64,000 bases of DNA. It comes from Mycobacterium sp. 3519A. Lineage in GTDB: Bacteria > Actinomycetota > Actinomycetes > Mycobacteriales > Mycobacteriaceae. The DNA is taken from positions 186,001 to 250,000 of the forward strand of contig NZ_OESG01000014.1 in the NCBI RefSeq assembly GCF_900240945.1. Reading direction: 5' to 3'. Position numbers and translations under genes: made by a program. Below are positions 39,420-50,242 of the stretch, in pieces (positions within the stretch are counted from its first letter, which is position 1; each line of letters starts with the position of its first letter). The notes beneath the pieces are model-generated. The model saw nothing but the letters and a program-made list of their open reading frames with translations. It was not told where the DNA came from and did no database searches.

Positions 39420-41465
39420 ATGTCCCTGTCGCACCGCTTGTCCTGGATATGGGCACTCCTCGTCGTGGCGGTGTCCGGCGTCTTGATGGCCCTGCTCGGC
39501 GGCGGCGACTCCGACCAGCAGTCACCGGTGGGAGTACCCGCCAGCGCCGAGTCCACACGTGCCGATGCGCTGCGCGCTGAATTCCCCGGCGGCGACAAGG
39601 CGCCTGCGATCGTCGTCGTCAGCCGTCGCGACGGTGCGCCGCTGAGCCAGGCCGATCTGGCAGCGGTCAAGCAGGGCCCGCTGCAGGTGTCCGAGGACGG
39701 CATGGCCGCGCTGACCGCCATTCCGATGGACACGAAACTGTCCGGGTTCGCGCTCAACGATGCGGTGGAGTCGGTGCGGGACAAAGTGTCTCGTGACGTG
39801 CCTGCCGATCTGCGCGTCGAGGTGACAGGCGGACCGGCGTTCGGCGCGGACATCGCGAATTCGTTCTCCGGCGCCAACGTCACGCTGCTGGCGGTGACGG
39901 CGGCCGTGGTCGCGCTGCTGCTGATCGTCACCTACCGCTCGCCGGTGTTGTGGCTGGTGCCGCTTGCGGTGATCGGCCTGGCCGACCGCGTCGCTGCGGT
40001 GGTCGGCACCGCGATTGCCGACGCGGTGGGCATGCAGCCCGACGGGTCGACGTCCGGCATCACCAGTGTGCTGGTGTTCGGCGCGGGCACCAATTACGCG
40101 CTGCTGCTCATCTCGCGCTATCGAGAAGAGTTGGGGCGCACCGACAATCACCGGTCGGCGCTCTCGGTGGCGGTGCGCCGGGCCGGGCCTGCGATCATCG
40201 CGAGCAACGCGACGGTGGTCCTTGCCCTGCTCACTTTGTTGTTCGCCTCGTCGCCGAGCACCCGCAGCCTCGGTGTGCAGGCGGCGGCGGGCCTGGTGGT
40301 CGCTGCCGTCTATGTGCTGGTGGTGCTTCCGCCGCTGCTCGGCTTGTTCGGCAAGCGGTTGTTCTGGCCGTTCATTCCGCGCGTCGGATCGAGCGCGCTC
40401 ACCGAAACCGGTGTCTGGCACCGCATCGCCGACGCGGTGGCGTGGCGACCCGCCGTCGTCGCGACCGTGGCGATCGCGGCACTGGCGGTGCTCGCCACCG
40501 GCCTGCTCACCACGCCGACGGGCTTGTCGCAGACCGAACAGTTCCGGGTGAAGGCCGAATCGGTCAGCGGCTACCAGACGCTGGCCGCGCACTTTCCCAG
40601 CGGGCTGACCGACCCCACCCGCGTCATCGGTCCGACCGCCCGCGCGGCCGACATCCAGCGCACGATCACCGACACGCCGGGAGTCGTATCGGCCACGCCT
40701 GCGGGGCAGTCACCGGGCGGGCTGAGCCAATGGTCTGTGGTGCTGGATGCCGAGCCTGCGTCGGCCGAGGCGTTCAAAACCATTGACACGCTGCGTGATT
40801 CGATGCATACGGTCGACGCGAACGTGCTTGTCGGCGGATCCGACGCGCAGGCCAGAGACGCAAGCGCCGCGGCCGCACGGGACAGGATCGTCATCATCCC
40901 GCTGATCCTGGTGGTGGTGTTGATCGTGCTCTACGTGCTGCTGCGCTCGGCGTTGGCGCCGCTGATCCTGGTCGCGGTGACGGTGTTGAGCGCGCTCGCC
41001 GCACTCGGCCTCGGCGGCTGGGCCAGCGTGCACGTGTTCGGGTTCCCCGCGTTGGACAACACCGCGCCGCTGTTCGCGTTCCTGTTTCTGGTGGCGCTCG
41101 GCGTGGACTACACGATCTTCCTGATCACCAGGGCTCGCGAGGAGACACCTGAACACGGCACCCGGGGCGGCATCGTGCGTGCGGTATCTGCCACCGGTGC
41201 GGTGATCACCAGCGCGGGCATCGTGCTCGCCGCGGTGTTCTGTGTGCTCGGTGTGCTCCCGCTGATCGTGCTCACCCAGGTCGGCATCATCGTCGGCCTC
41301 GGCATCCTGCTGGACACGTTCGTCGTCCGCACCGTGATCATCCCCGCGCTGTTCACGTTGATCGGTCCCCGCGTCTGGTGGCCTGCACTGCGCGGAGACT
41401 ACGGTGCCAACGATGGACACGCGCGAGGTCGACACCGTGCTGGGGAAGGTGCACATCCGCACTAG
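39420..41465 (+). CDS. MMPL-family transporter
   Basis: A 681-residue RND-type transporter with two repeats: one membrane helix, an extracytoplasmic domain (about 31-150), five helices, then a second such unit (extracytoplasmic part about 355-485). The second proton-relay motif ALGVDYTIFL has Asp-Tyr, while the first is GAGTNYALLL with Asn in place of Asp; this occurs in the short MMPL group and differs from MmpL3. Control by the divergent MarR suggests efflux of a toxic or lipid-like compound. The C-terminal tail after PRVWWP runs 53 bases into the next gene. Confidence 0.9.
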   Translation: MSLSHRLSWIWALLVVAVSGVLMALLGGGDSDQQSPVGVPASAESTRADALRAEFPGGDKAPAIVVVSRRDGAPLSQADLAAVKQGPLQVSEDGMAALTAIPMDTKLSGFALNDAVESVRDKVSRDVPADLRVEVTGGPAFGADIANSFSGANVTLLAVTAAVVALLLIVTYRSPVLWLVPLAVIGLADRVAAVVGTAIADAVGMQPDGSTSGITSVLVFGAGTNYALLLISRYREELGRTDNHRSALSVAVRRAGPAIIASNATVVLALLTLLFASSPSTRSLGVQAAAGLVVAAVYVLVVLPPLLGLFGKRLFWPFIPRVGSSALTETGVWHRIADAVAWRPAVVATVAIAALAVLATGLLTTPTGLSQTEQFRVKAESVSGYQTLAAHFPSGLTDPTRVIGPTARAADIQRTITDTPGVVSATPAGQSPGGLSQWSVVLDAEPASAEAFKTIDTLRDSMHTVDANVLVGGSDAQARDASAAAARDRIVIIPLILVVVLIVLYVLLRSALAPLILVAVTVLSALAALGLGGWASVHVFGFPALDNTAPLFAFLFLVALGVDYTIFLITRAREETPEHGTRGGIVRAVSATGAVITSAGIVLAAVFCVLGVLPLIVLTQVGIIVGLGILLDTFVVRTVIIPALFTLIGPRVWWPALRGDYGANDGHARGRHRAGEGAHPH

Positions 41466-42219
41466 CGGCAGCGGTGAGCCGATCATGTTCTGGCCCAGCC
41501 TGCTGATGACGGGCGACTTGTGGGCGGCCCAAGCCGATCACTTCGGCGCCGACCACCAGGTGATCCTGGTCGACCCGCCGGGCTTCGGTAAAAGCCAGAA
41601 GCTCACGGCGGCATTCACTTTCGATCAATGCGCGCGCTGCATCGTCGACATCCTCGACGACCTCGGCCTCGACCGCACGCATCTGGTCGGCAATTCGTGG
41701 GGCGGCATGATCGGCGGAACGTTCGCGGCCACCTATCCCGAGCGGATCGGCAGCGCGGTGCTGATGAACTGCACCGGGTCGGCCGCCGGCTTCGCGCAGA
41801 AGATGGAATACGGCTTGCTGCTGCAGATGGGCCGTGTCCTCGGCGGGATCCGGCCGCCGCTGACCCGCTCGGTGCTCAAGGCGTTCCTCGGCCCGACGAC
41901 ATTTCGCACTCGAGGAGATGTCGTCGAATTCGTGCGCGACTCGGTGCAGCGGGTGGACTTCAAGTCGGGTAGCTGGGCGGTGCGCAGCGTGGTGCCGCGG
42001 CGGCCGGATCAGCGGGCGCTGCTGGCCCGGGTGAAGACGCCGGTGCTGGTGGTCGCCGGGGCCGAGGACGCGGTGTTCCCGGTAGCGGAGACGACGGCGA
42101 TGGCCGAGGCCATCCCTGGCGCGGCGGTCGAGGTGCTGGACGGCGTTGCACATCTGGCCGCACGGGAAGACCCCGTGCGGGTCAACAAGCTGATCGAGGA
42201 GTTCCTCGCAGGCGGGTAG
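41413..42219 (+). CDS. Alpha/beta hydrolase
   Basis: A 268-residue a/b-fold hydrolase with the nucleophile elbow GNSWGG (Ser near residue 97), the acid in AGAEDAV and the histidine in GVAHLA near the C terminus; VDPPGFGKS near residue 56 is the usual early loop. It resembles C-C bond or ester hydrolases of catabolic pathways. ATG 41413 is used; GTG 41404 lies three codons earlier. It overlaps the MMPL 3' end and is followed 9 bases later by the P450, so these genes may share a transcript. Confidence 0.88.
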   Translation: MDTREVDTVLGKVHIRTSGSGEPIMFWPSLLMTGDLWAAQADHFGADHQVILVDPPGFGKSQKLTAAFTFDQCARCIVDILDDLGLDRTHLVGNSWGGMIGGTFAATYPERIGSAVLMNCTGSAAGFAQKMEYGLLLQMGRVLGGIRPPLTRSVLKAFLGPTTFRTRGDVVEFVRDSVQRVDFKSGSWAVRSVVPRRPDQRALLARVKTPVLVVAGAEDAVFPVAETTAMAEAIPGAAVEVLDGVAHLAAREDPVRVNKLIEEFLAGG

Positions 42220-42228
42220 CGTCGTTAC

Positions 42229-43461
42229 ATGGCTTCTTCCGATGCCGCGCTCCGCGACGGCGAAGCACCCGAACTGCCGCCCCTGCACATGCGGCGGGTC
42301 GGCTTCGATCCGACGCCCGCCCTGGGCGAGATCCGCGAGAGCACCGGTGTGCGCACGGCCACCAACTCGTTCGGCATGACGATCTACCTCGTCACCCGGC
42401 ACGAGGACATCAAGGCGGTGCTGTCGGATCACGAGCGGTTCTCCAACGGTCGGCCGCCAGGCTTCGTCATCCCCGGCGCGCCACCGGTGTCAGAGGAGGA
42501 GCAGGCCAGCTCGCGGGCGGGCAACCTGCTGAGCCTCGACCCGCCCGAACACCAGCGGCTGCGCCGCATGCTCACCTCCGAGTTCACCATCCGCCGGATG
42601 AAGCGGCTCGAGCCGCGCATCGCAGAAATCGTCGACGCGCAGCTCGACGTCATGGAGAACGCCGGTCCGCCAGTGGATTTGGTCGCCAACTTCGCGTTAC
42701 CCATCCCCTCGCTGGTGATCTGCGAGCTGCTCGGGGTGCCGTACGACGACCGCGACGACTTCCAGCGCCGCAGCGCCCGCCAACTCGACCTGTCCATCCC
42801 GATCGCCGAACGCCTCGAACTCGTGCGCCGCGGCCGCGAGTACATGGGGTCGCTGGTCGGCCGGGCCCGGCGGGCACCCGGCGACGACATCCTCGGCATG
42901 CTGGTGCGTGAGCACGGCGACGAGTTGACCGACGACGAACTCATCGGCATCGCAAGCCTGTTGCTGCTCGCCGGACACGAGACCACGTCGAACATGCTCG
43001 GTCTCGGCACGCTGGCGCTGCTGCGGCATCCCGATCAATTGGCCGCCGTGCGCGACGACCCGGACGCGGTCGGACCTGCGATCGAGGAACTGCTGCGCTG
43101 GCTGTCGATCGTGCACAGCGCGATTCCGCGGATCACCACCACCGACGTCGAGATCGCCGGTGTACCCATTCCGGCGGGCGAATTGGTGTTCGTGTCACTG
43201 CCGTCGGGCAACCGCGATCCGGACTTCATCGATATACCGGAGGTGCTCGACATCGCCCGCGGCGCACCGGGACACCTGGCGTTCGGCCACGGTGTGCACC
43301 ACTGCCTCGGCGCCCCGCTGGCGCGCATGGAGATGCGCATCGCGTTTCCCGCGTTGCTGCGCCGGTTCCCGTCGCTGGCGTTGGCCGAAGACTTCGCCGA
43401 GGTGCCGTTCCGCTCGTTTCACTTCATCTACGGCCTGAAATCGCTGGAGGTGGGCTGGTGA
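42229..43461 (+). CDS. Cytochrome P450
   Basis: A 410-residue soluble bacterial P450. The heme-binding loop is FGHGVHHCLGAPLARME with the thiolate Cys near residue 364, the I-helix is LAGHETTSN near 247, and the K-helix ExxR is EELLR near 288. The family and substrate cannot be named from motifs alone. The ferredoxin gene overlaps its stop by four bases, so the electron donor is made with it; a reductase is not in the window. Confidence 0.93.
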   Translation: MASSDAALRDGEAPELPPLHMRRVGFDPTPALGEIRESTGVRTATNSFGMTIYLVTRHEDIKAVLSDHERFSNGRPPGFVIPGAPPVSEEEQASSRAGNLLSLDPPEHQRLRRMLTSEFTIRRMKRLEPRIAEIVDAQLDVMENAGPPVDLVANFALPIPSLVICELLGVPYDDRDDFQRRSARQLDLSIPIAERLELVRRGREYMGSLVGRARRAPGDDILGMLVREHGDELTDDELIGIASLLLLAGHETTSNMLGLGTLALLRHPDQLAAVRDDPDAVGPAIEELLRWLSIVHSAIPRITTTDVEIAGVPIPAGELVFVSLPSGNRDPDFIDIPEVLDIARGAPGHLAFGHGVHHCLGAPLARMEMRIAFPALLRRFPSLALAEDFAEVPFRSFHFIYGLKSLEVGW

Positions 43462-43649
43462 AGGTGCTAGCTGACAGGAATGTCTGTATCAGCGCTGGAA
43501 ACTGTGTGATGGCCGCGAGCGCCGTCTTCGATCAGGATGACGACGGCATCGTGGTGGTGCTGGTCGACGAGGTACCGGCCGGCGAAGAAGACAACGTCCG
43601 CGAGGCGGTCCGGCTCTGTCCGTCACAAGCGCTGCAGGTGGCGGACTAG
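43458..43649 (+). CDS. [3Fe-4S] ferredoxin, P450 partner
   Basis: A 63-residue ferredoxin with cluster motif CISAGNC (Cys10 and Cys16) and the distal CPSQAL. The position normally holding the central Cys of a [4Fe-4S] motif is Ala, so a [3Fe-4S] cluster is expected. It starts with GTG inside the P450 stop (GTGA). Such pairs are common in mycobacteria, with the non-cysteine residue varying between ferredoxins and affecting redox potential. Confidence 0.93.
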   Translation: MKVLADRNVCISAGNCVMAASAVFDQDDDGIVVVLVDEVPAGEEDNVREAVRLCPSQALQVAD

Positions 43650-44293
43650 TCGTGGCCGTCCAAATCGAGCACACCGGCGCGCGCCAGTAGCAGCAGGCTG
43701 ACCACCAGCACCCACACCGGGAAGGCAAGCACCAACCACATCGTGATGTCGCTGGCGATCAAAAGGCCAACGGCGGCAAGGTAACTCGTGATGACCAGCC
43801 AGCGTGGCATCAGCCCTGTCTTGAGCCAGATGGTGGCCAGCGAGATCATGAACACCGCCGCCATCCGCAACGCATACGTCTTCGACACCGTCAGCAGCAC
43901 CATCTGGCCGGACGCGGCCACGCCAGGATCGCCGGCCGCGTGGCTGCGCTCTAGGCCCGCACCAACCCCTGCAGCGACGAACATCATCGCGATGAACAAC
44001 AGCCCACTGCCGATGAACACGGTCGAGAAGAACTTGTCTTCGTAACGGCCGAGCCCGTCACGCACCACGCCCATGAACCACAGGAACGCGATCGCCGCGA
44101 ACGGCATGATCGTCGCGGCGATCTTCAAATTCGTGCTGCCCGTCTGCAGCCACTGCGCCCCCGGTTGCTCACCCTCCGGTAGCGCAAGCCGGATGAGCAC
44201 CAGCGAACCGCCGAACAGCAGCGCGAACAACACCCCGGCGACGGCCGCTGCCCGTGGGGTGGACAACCTGCGCAGGCCGGTCGGACTCCTCAC
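43646..44293 (-). CDS. Integral membrane protein, unknown
   Basis: A 215-residue protein with six hydrophobic segments (about residues 17-36, 57-75, 90-112, 130-150, 160-178 and 183-207) and little in the loops. I do not recognise a family motif. It is convergent with the ferredoxin gene (four-base overlap) and lies 18 bases downstream of the thioesterase gene on the same strand, so it may be at the end of the purA transcript. Confidence 0.75.
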   Translation of the reverse strand: MRSPTGLRRLSTPRAAAVAGVLFALLFGGSLVLIRLALPEGEQPGAQWLQTGSTNLKIAATIMPFAAIAFLWFMGVVRDGLGRYEDKFFSTVFIGSGLLFIAMMFVAAGVGAGLERSHAAGDPGVAASGQMVLLTVSKTYALRMAAVFMISLATIWLKTGLMPRWLVITSYLAAVGLLIASDITMWLVLAFPVWVLVVSLLLLARAGVLDLDGHD

Positions 44294-44311
44294 GCCGTTA
44301 TGGTGACACGG

Positions 44312-46929
<2,618 letters not shown>

Positions 46930-46971
46930 TTAGGGGACCCTTGACGCAAACTTCGCAGGTAGCTTCGTGAC

Positions 46972-47751
46972 GTGACCATCCGCCCGCTGCATCAATCGGT
47001 GCGGCCAAGCCCGATCTTCCTGGCCATCGTGGCGCTCGCGGTCGTCGGCGCGGTGCTGGCCTGGGTGGCCGCCGACGCCCGGCGGCCGCTGGCGTACGTC
47101 GGCGTGTTCATCTTCGTGATCGCGGGCTTCCTGGTGACGCTGTGCGTACACGAATTCGCCCACGCCTACACCGCGTGGCGGTTCGGTGATCGCGGTGTCG
47201 AGTCGCGCGGCTACCTGACGCTCAACCCGCTGAAGTACACCCACCCGCTGCTCTCGCTCGGCCTGCCCGCGCTGTTCATCGCGCTGGGCGGCATCGGCCT
47301 GCCCGGCGGTGCGGTGTACGTGCGCACGTCGTGGATGACCACCCGGCAGAAGACGCTGGTGAGCCTGGCCGGCCCGGCCACCAACCTGATGTTCGCGATC
47401 GTGCTGCTGGTGATCACCCGCCTGATGTGGGATCCCGAGCACCTGGTGTTCTGGGCCGCGATGGCGTTCCAGGGTTTCCTGCAGGTGACCGCGTTCGTGC
47501 TGAACATCCTGCCGGTGCCCGGCCTCGACGGGTACAGCGCGCTGGAACCGCATCTGAGCCCGCAGACCCAGCGCATGCTGGAGCCCGCGAAGGGCTGGGC
47601 GTTCTTCGTGCTGCTGCTGTTGCTGTTCACCCCGCAGGTCAACCGCTGGTTCTTCGGGATCGTGCTGTGGTTCTTCGACGCGTCCGGTGTGCCGCAGGGA
47701 CTGATTGGGTGGGGCATGGACCTGACGCGGTTCTGGTCCGCCTGGGTCTGA
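46972..47751 (+). CDS. Site-2 protease family (M50) membrane metalloprotease
   Basis: A 259-residue polytopic membrane protein with the zinc motif HEFAH (His60, Glu61, His64) in a membrane helix and the third ligand in NILPVPGLDGY near residue 184. There is no PDZ or CBS domain, so it is the minimal type. Site-2 proteases cut within membranes, often in signalling; the substrate is unknown. It starts with GTG and corresponds to Rv0359. Confidence 0.9.
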   Translation: MTIRPLHQSVRPSPIFLAIVALAVVGAVLAWVAADARRPLAYVGVFIFVIAGFLVTLCVHEFAHAYTAWRFGDRGVESRGYLTLNPLKYTHPLLSLGLPALFIALGGIGLPGGAVYVRTSWMTTRQKTLVSLAGPATNLMFAIVLLVITRLMWDPEHLVFWAAMAFQGFLQVTAFVLNILPVPGLDGYSALEPHLSPQTQRMLEPAKGWAFFVLLLLLFTPQVNRWFFGIVLWFFDASGVPQGLIGWGMDLTRFWSAWV

Positions 47752-47764
47752 GCACCTTGCGACA

Positions 47765-47782
47765 TATGCGTGATGGCGCATA
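47765..47782. promoter_or_regulatory. Inverted repeat TATGCG-N6-CGCATA, probable ArsR/SmtB-type operator
   Basis: The perfect six-base arms are centred in the 41-base gap before the CDF exporter gene and form the core of a 12-2-12 type repeat, the usual target of ArsR/SmtB metal sensors. It lies about 10 bases before the ATG, so a bound repressor would block the promoter. In M. smegmatis the zinc exporter zitA near fba is, as I recall, controlled by SmtB. Confidence 0.7.
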
Positions 47783-47792
47783 GATTGCTGGC

Positions 47793-48686
47793 ATGGGCGC
47801 CGGACACGATCACAGCCACCCGGATGCCCGAGTCAGCAGGATGGTCATCGCCGCCGGGATCCTGACGGCCTTCTTCGTCCTCGAGTTGACGACGGCGCTG
47901 GTGATCAATTCGCTGGCGCTGCTCTCCGACGCCGGGCACATGCTGACCGACCTCGTCGCGATGTTCATGGGCCTGACCGCGGTACTGCTCGCCCGGCACG
48001 GCAGCGCGTCGCCGGCCCGCACGTACGGCTGGCACCGCGCGGAGGTGTTCACCGCCGTCGCCAACGCGGTGTTGCTGCTCGGGGTTGCGGCGTTCATCCT
48101 GGTCGAGGCCATCGAGCGACTCGGCGACGCGCCCGACGTCCCCGGCGTGCCGATGATCGTCGTCGCGCTGGCCGGGCTGGTGGCCAACGCGGCCGTGGTG
48201 CTGCTGCTGCGCTCACACTCCAAGGACAGCCTCGCCGTGCGGGGCGCCTACATGGAGGTGGTGGCCGACACCGTCGGCAGCATCGGCGTGTTGATCGCGG
48301 GCATCGTCACGGTCACTACGGGCTGGCCCTACGCCGACGTGGTGGTCGCGGTGCTGGTCGCGTTGTGGGTGCTGCCCCGCGCCATCTCGCTGGCCCGCGC
48401 CGCACTGCGGATCCTTTCGGAGTCCTCACCGACCCACATCGACGTCGACGAACTGCGCAGCGCGCTGTGCGCCGTCGAGGGCGTGACCGAGGTGCACGAC
48501 CTGCACGTGTGGACGCTGGTGCCGGGTAAGGACATGGTCACCGCGCACCTGACCAGCAGCCGCGACTCGGCGCGGGTGCTCGACGACGCGCGCGCGGTGC
48601 TCAGCGCGCGCGGGCTGGACCACGCGACGGTCCAGGTGGAGCCGCCCGATGCGGCAGCCGACTGCGAGTGCGAAGCCGAGCGTTAG
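47793..48686 (+). CDS. zitA: Cation diffusion facilitator, probable zinc exporter ZitA
   Basis: A 297-residue CDF transporter of six membrane segments and a cytoplasmic C-terminal domain. The N terminus is histidine-rich (GHDHSHP), the first metal motif is DAGHMLTD (Asp46, His49, Asp53) and the second is MEVVAD, with Glu where many zinc CDFs have His. The C-terminal domain contains HDLHVWTL. It exports Zn2+ (perhaps Co2+/Cd2+) for protons. Position near purA and fba matches the M. smegmatis zitA locus, which is the reason for the symbol. The preceding inverted repeat suggests metal-dependent control. Confidence 0.88.
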   Translation: MGAGHDHSHPDARVSRMVIAAGILTAFFVLELTTALVINSLALLSDAGHMLTDLVAMFMGLTAVLLARHGSASPARTYGWHRAEVFTAVANAVLLLGVAAFILVEAIERLGDAPDVPGVPMIVVALAGLVANAAVVLLLRSHSKDSLAVRGAYMEVVADTVGSIGVLIAGIVTVTTGWPYADVVVAVLVALWVLPRAISLARAALRILSESSPTHIDVDELRSALCAVEGVTEVHDLHVWTLVPGKDMVTAHLTSSRDSARVLDDARAVLSARGLDHATVQVEPPDAAADCECEAER

Positions 48687-49099
48687 CCCAACCCCAGCTC
48701 GACCCTCGCCTCGGGGTCGCAGTCGTCGAGCAGATCCAGGCAACGCTGATATTCGTCGGTCTCACCGATCGACTCGGCGGCCCGCGCTAGCGCAGCCACA
48801 CACCGCAGGAACCCGCGGTTGGGCTCGTGGCGGTAGGGCACCGGGCCGAAACCCTTCCAGCCGTTGCGGCGCAGCTGATCGAGGCCGCGGTGATACCCGG
48901 TGCGGGCGTACGCGTAGGCCGTGATGGCCTTGTCGTCGGCGAGCGCGTCCTCCGCGAGCGCAGCCCACGCCACCGACGCGGACGGATGCGCGGCCGCGAC
49001 GATCGCCGGATTCTCGGCGGCGGCCAGTTCGGCCTCCGCCGCGGGGTCGCCAGGTAGCAGTACCGGATCGGGTCCGAGGAGATCTCCCATGCGCGTCAT
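48683..49099 (-). CDS. DUF3151 family protein, Rv0360c-like
   Basis: A 138-residue soluble helical protein (MTRMGDLLGPDPVLLPGD, ENPAIVAAAHPSASVAWA, AYAYARTGYHRGLDQLRRNG). It is conserved across actinobacteria as DUF3151 and corresponds to Rv0360c by place. The repeated Ala-rich helices look TPR-like. ATG 49099 is used; an internal ATG at 49090 is possible. Function unknown. Its end overlaps the CDF gene by four bases. Confidence 0.85.
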   Translation of the reverse strand: MTRMGDLLGPDPVLLPGDPAAEAELAAAENPAIVAAAHPSASVAWAALAEDALADDKAITAYAYARTGYHRGLDQLRRNGWKGFGPVPYRHEPNRGFLRCVAALARAAESIGETDEYQRCLDLLDDCDPEARVELGLG

Positions 49100-49160
49100 G
49101 GCCTCATTGTGCCGATAAGCTGCACCGGTAGTTCGCACCAGGGAGGGGACCGCAGCAGGG

Positions 49161-49952
49161 ATGTCGAACCCATCAGGGCCGCAGCAGCCGGATGACGCCG
49201 CCGATGTCGAGGAGACGGCCGAGACCGAGCCCGCTGAGGCGGTGACCGATCCGCAGCATGAGCCCGCCACCGAGATCCTGCTGTCGCCGGAGGCCCAGGC
49301 GCAACTGCCCGCCGACGAGACGGACCAGCCTGCCGAGCGGCGGTTCACCGCGCCCTCAGGCTTCGACGGCTCGACGCAGCGCATCGACACCCCCGCCGAC
49401 CCGGCCACCGAGGTGATGCCGCCGCTACCGGCGCAAGCCATGGGGCAATCGAAACCAGTTGCACCGCAGCATATTCCGCCGCGCGACGACGCGCCCAAGC
49501 CGGCACGCGTCCGGCGCAGCTGGGGCTGGGTGATCGCGCTGGTGTTGGTCATCGCGGCGTTGGTCGCCGTCGCCATCCTCGGCACGGTGCTGCTGACCAG
49601 AGACAAGACACCGAAAGCGTCCGAAGAGGACAAGGTCCGCAGCACCATCCAGAACTTCGACGCCGCGGTGCAGAGCGGCGATTTGGCCACACTGCGCAGC
49701 ATCACCTGCGGCAGCACCCGCGACAGCTACGTCAACTACAACGAGGCGGCGTGGAAGGAAACCCATTCCCGGGTGGCGGCGGCCAAGCAGTATCCGGTGG
49801 TGGCCAGCATCGACCAGGTGGTGGTCAACGGCGATCACGCCGAGGCCAACGTCACCACGTTCATGGCGTATGCGCCGCAGACCCGGTCGACGCGCAGCTT
49901 CGATCTACAGTTCCGCGACGACCAGTGGAAGATCTGTCAGACAGCCAGTTAG
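49161..49952 (+). CDS. Membrane-anchored NTF2-like protein, Rv0361-like
   Basis: A 263-residue protein. The first 115 residues are acidic and Pro/Glu/Ala-rich, probably disordered and cytoplasmic; one membrane segment lies near 122-144 (WGWVIALVLVIAALVAVAI); the exported domain (about 155-263) has the DUF4878/NTF2-like pattern ending in DDQWKICQTAS. It corresponds to Rv0361. Function unknown. Confidence 0.87.
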   Translation: MSNPSGPQQPDDAADVEETAETEPAEAVTDPQHEPATEILLSPEAQAQLPADETDQPAERRFTAPSGFDGSTQRIDTPADPATEVMPPLPAQAMGQSKPVAPQHIPPRDDAPKPARVRRSWGWVIALVLVIAALVAVAILGTVLLTRDKTPKASEEDKVRSTIQNFDAAVQSGDLATLRSITCGSTRDSYVNYNEAAWKETHSRVAAAKQYPVVASIDQVVVNGDHAEANVTTFMAYAPQTRSTRSFDLQFRDDQWKICQTAS

Positions 49953-50233
49953 GGCTGCTGCGACATCGCGTAGCAGGTGGCGAAGTGCTCCTGCGTGCAC
50001 GGGATTCCGTTCACCTGCGCGAACTGACCCGGCTGGCTGACGATGTCGGCGCCCTGCTGGGGAACGGTGATGCCTGCGGGCGGGCCGCCACCTGACTGCC
50101 CCTGCGTGCACACCCCGTCGAAGCGAGGAACCGTGCCCCACGGGCAGGTGTTGGCCGATGCCGGCGCGGCCACCGCGATGGTTCCCATGGCGGTCGCGGC
50201 CGTGGCGCAGGCGATCAGGATTTTCCGCTTCAC
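49949..50233 (-). CDS. Small secreted cysteine-containing protein
   Basis: A 94-residue protein with a clear Sec signal (KRKILIACATAATAM, cleavage after APASA near residue 27). The mature part of about 67 residues has four cysteines (CPWG, VCTQ, PCTQ, TCYA), likely two disulfides, and a Gly/Pro-rich linker. I do not recognise a family. It is convergent with the Rv0361-like gene (four-base overlap) and lies 9 bases downstream of the fba stop. Confidence 0.82.
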   Translation of the reverse strand: MKRKILIACATAATAMGTIAVAAPASANTCPWGTVPRFDGVCTQGQSGGGPPAGITVPQQGADIVSQPGQFAQVNGIPCTQEHFATCYAMSQQP

Positions 50234-50242
50234 GGTGACAGC

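Noticed and set aside
46941..46971. TTGACG as the -35 of the S2P protease promoter
   Set aside because: The only nearby -10-like hexamer (TAGCTT) is 13 bases away, too close for a normal promoter.
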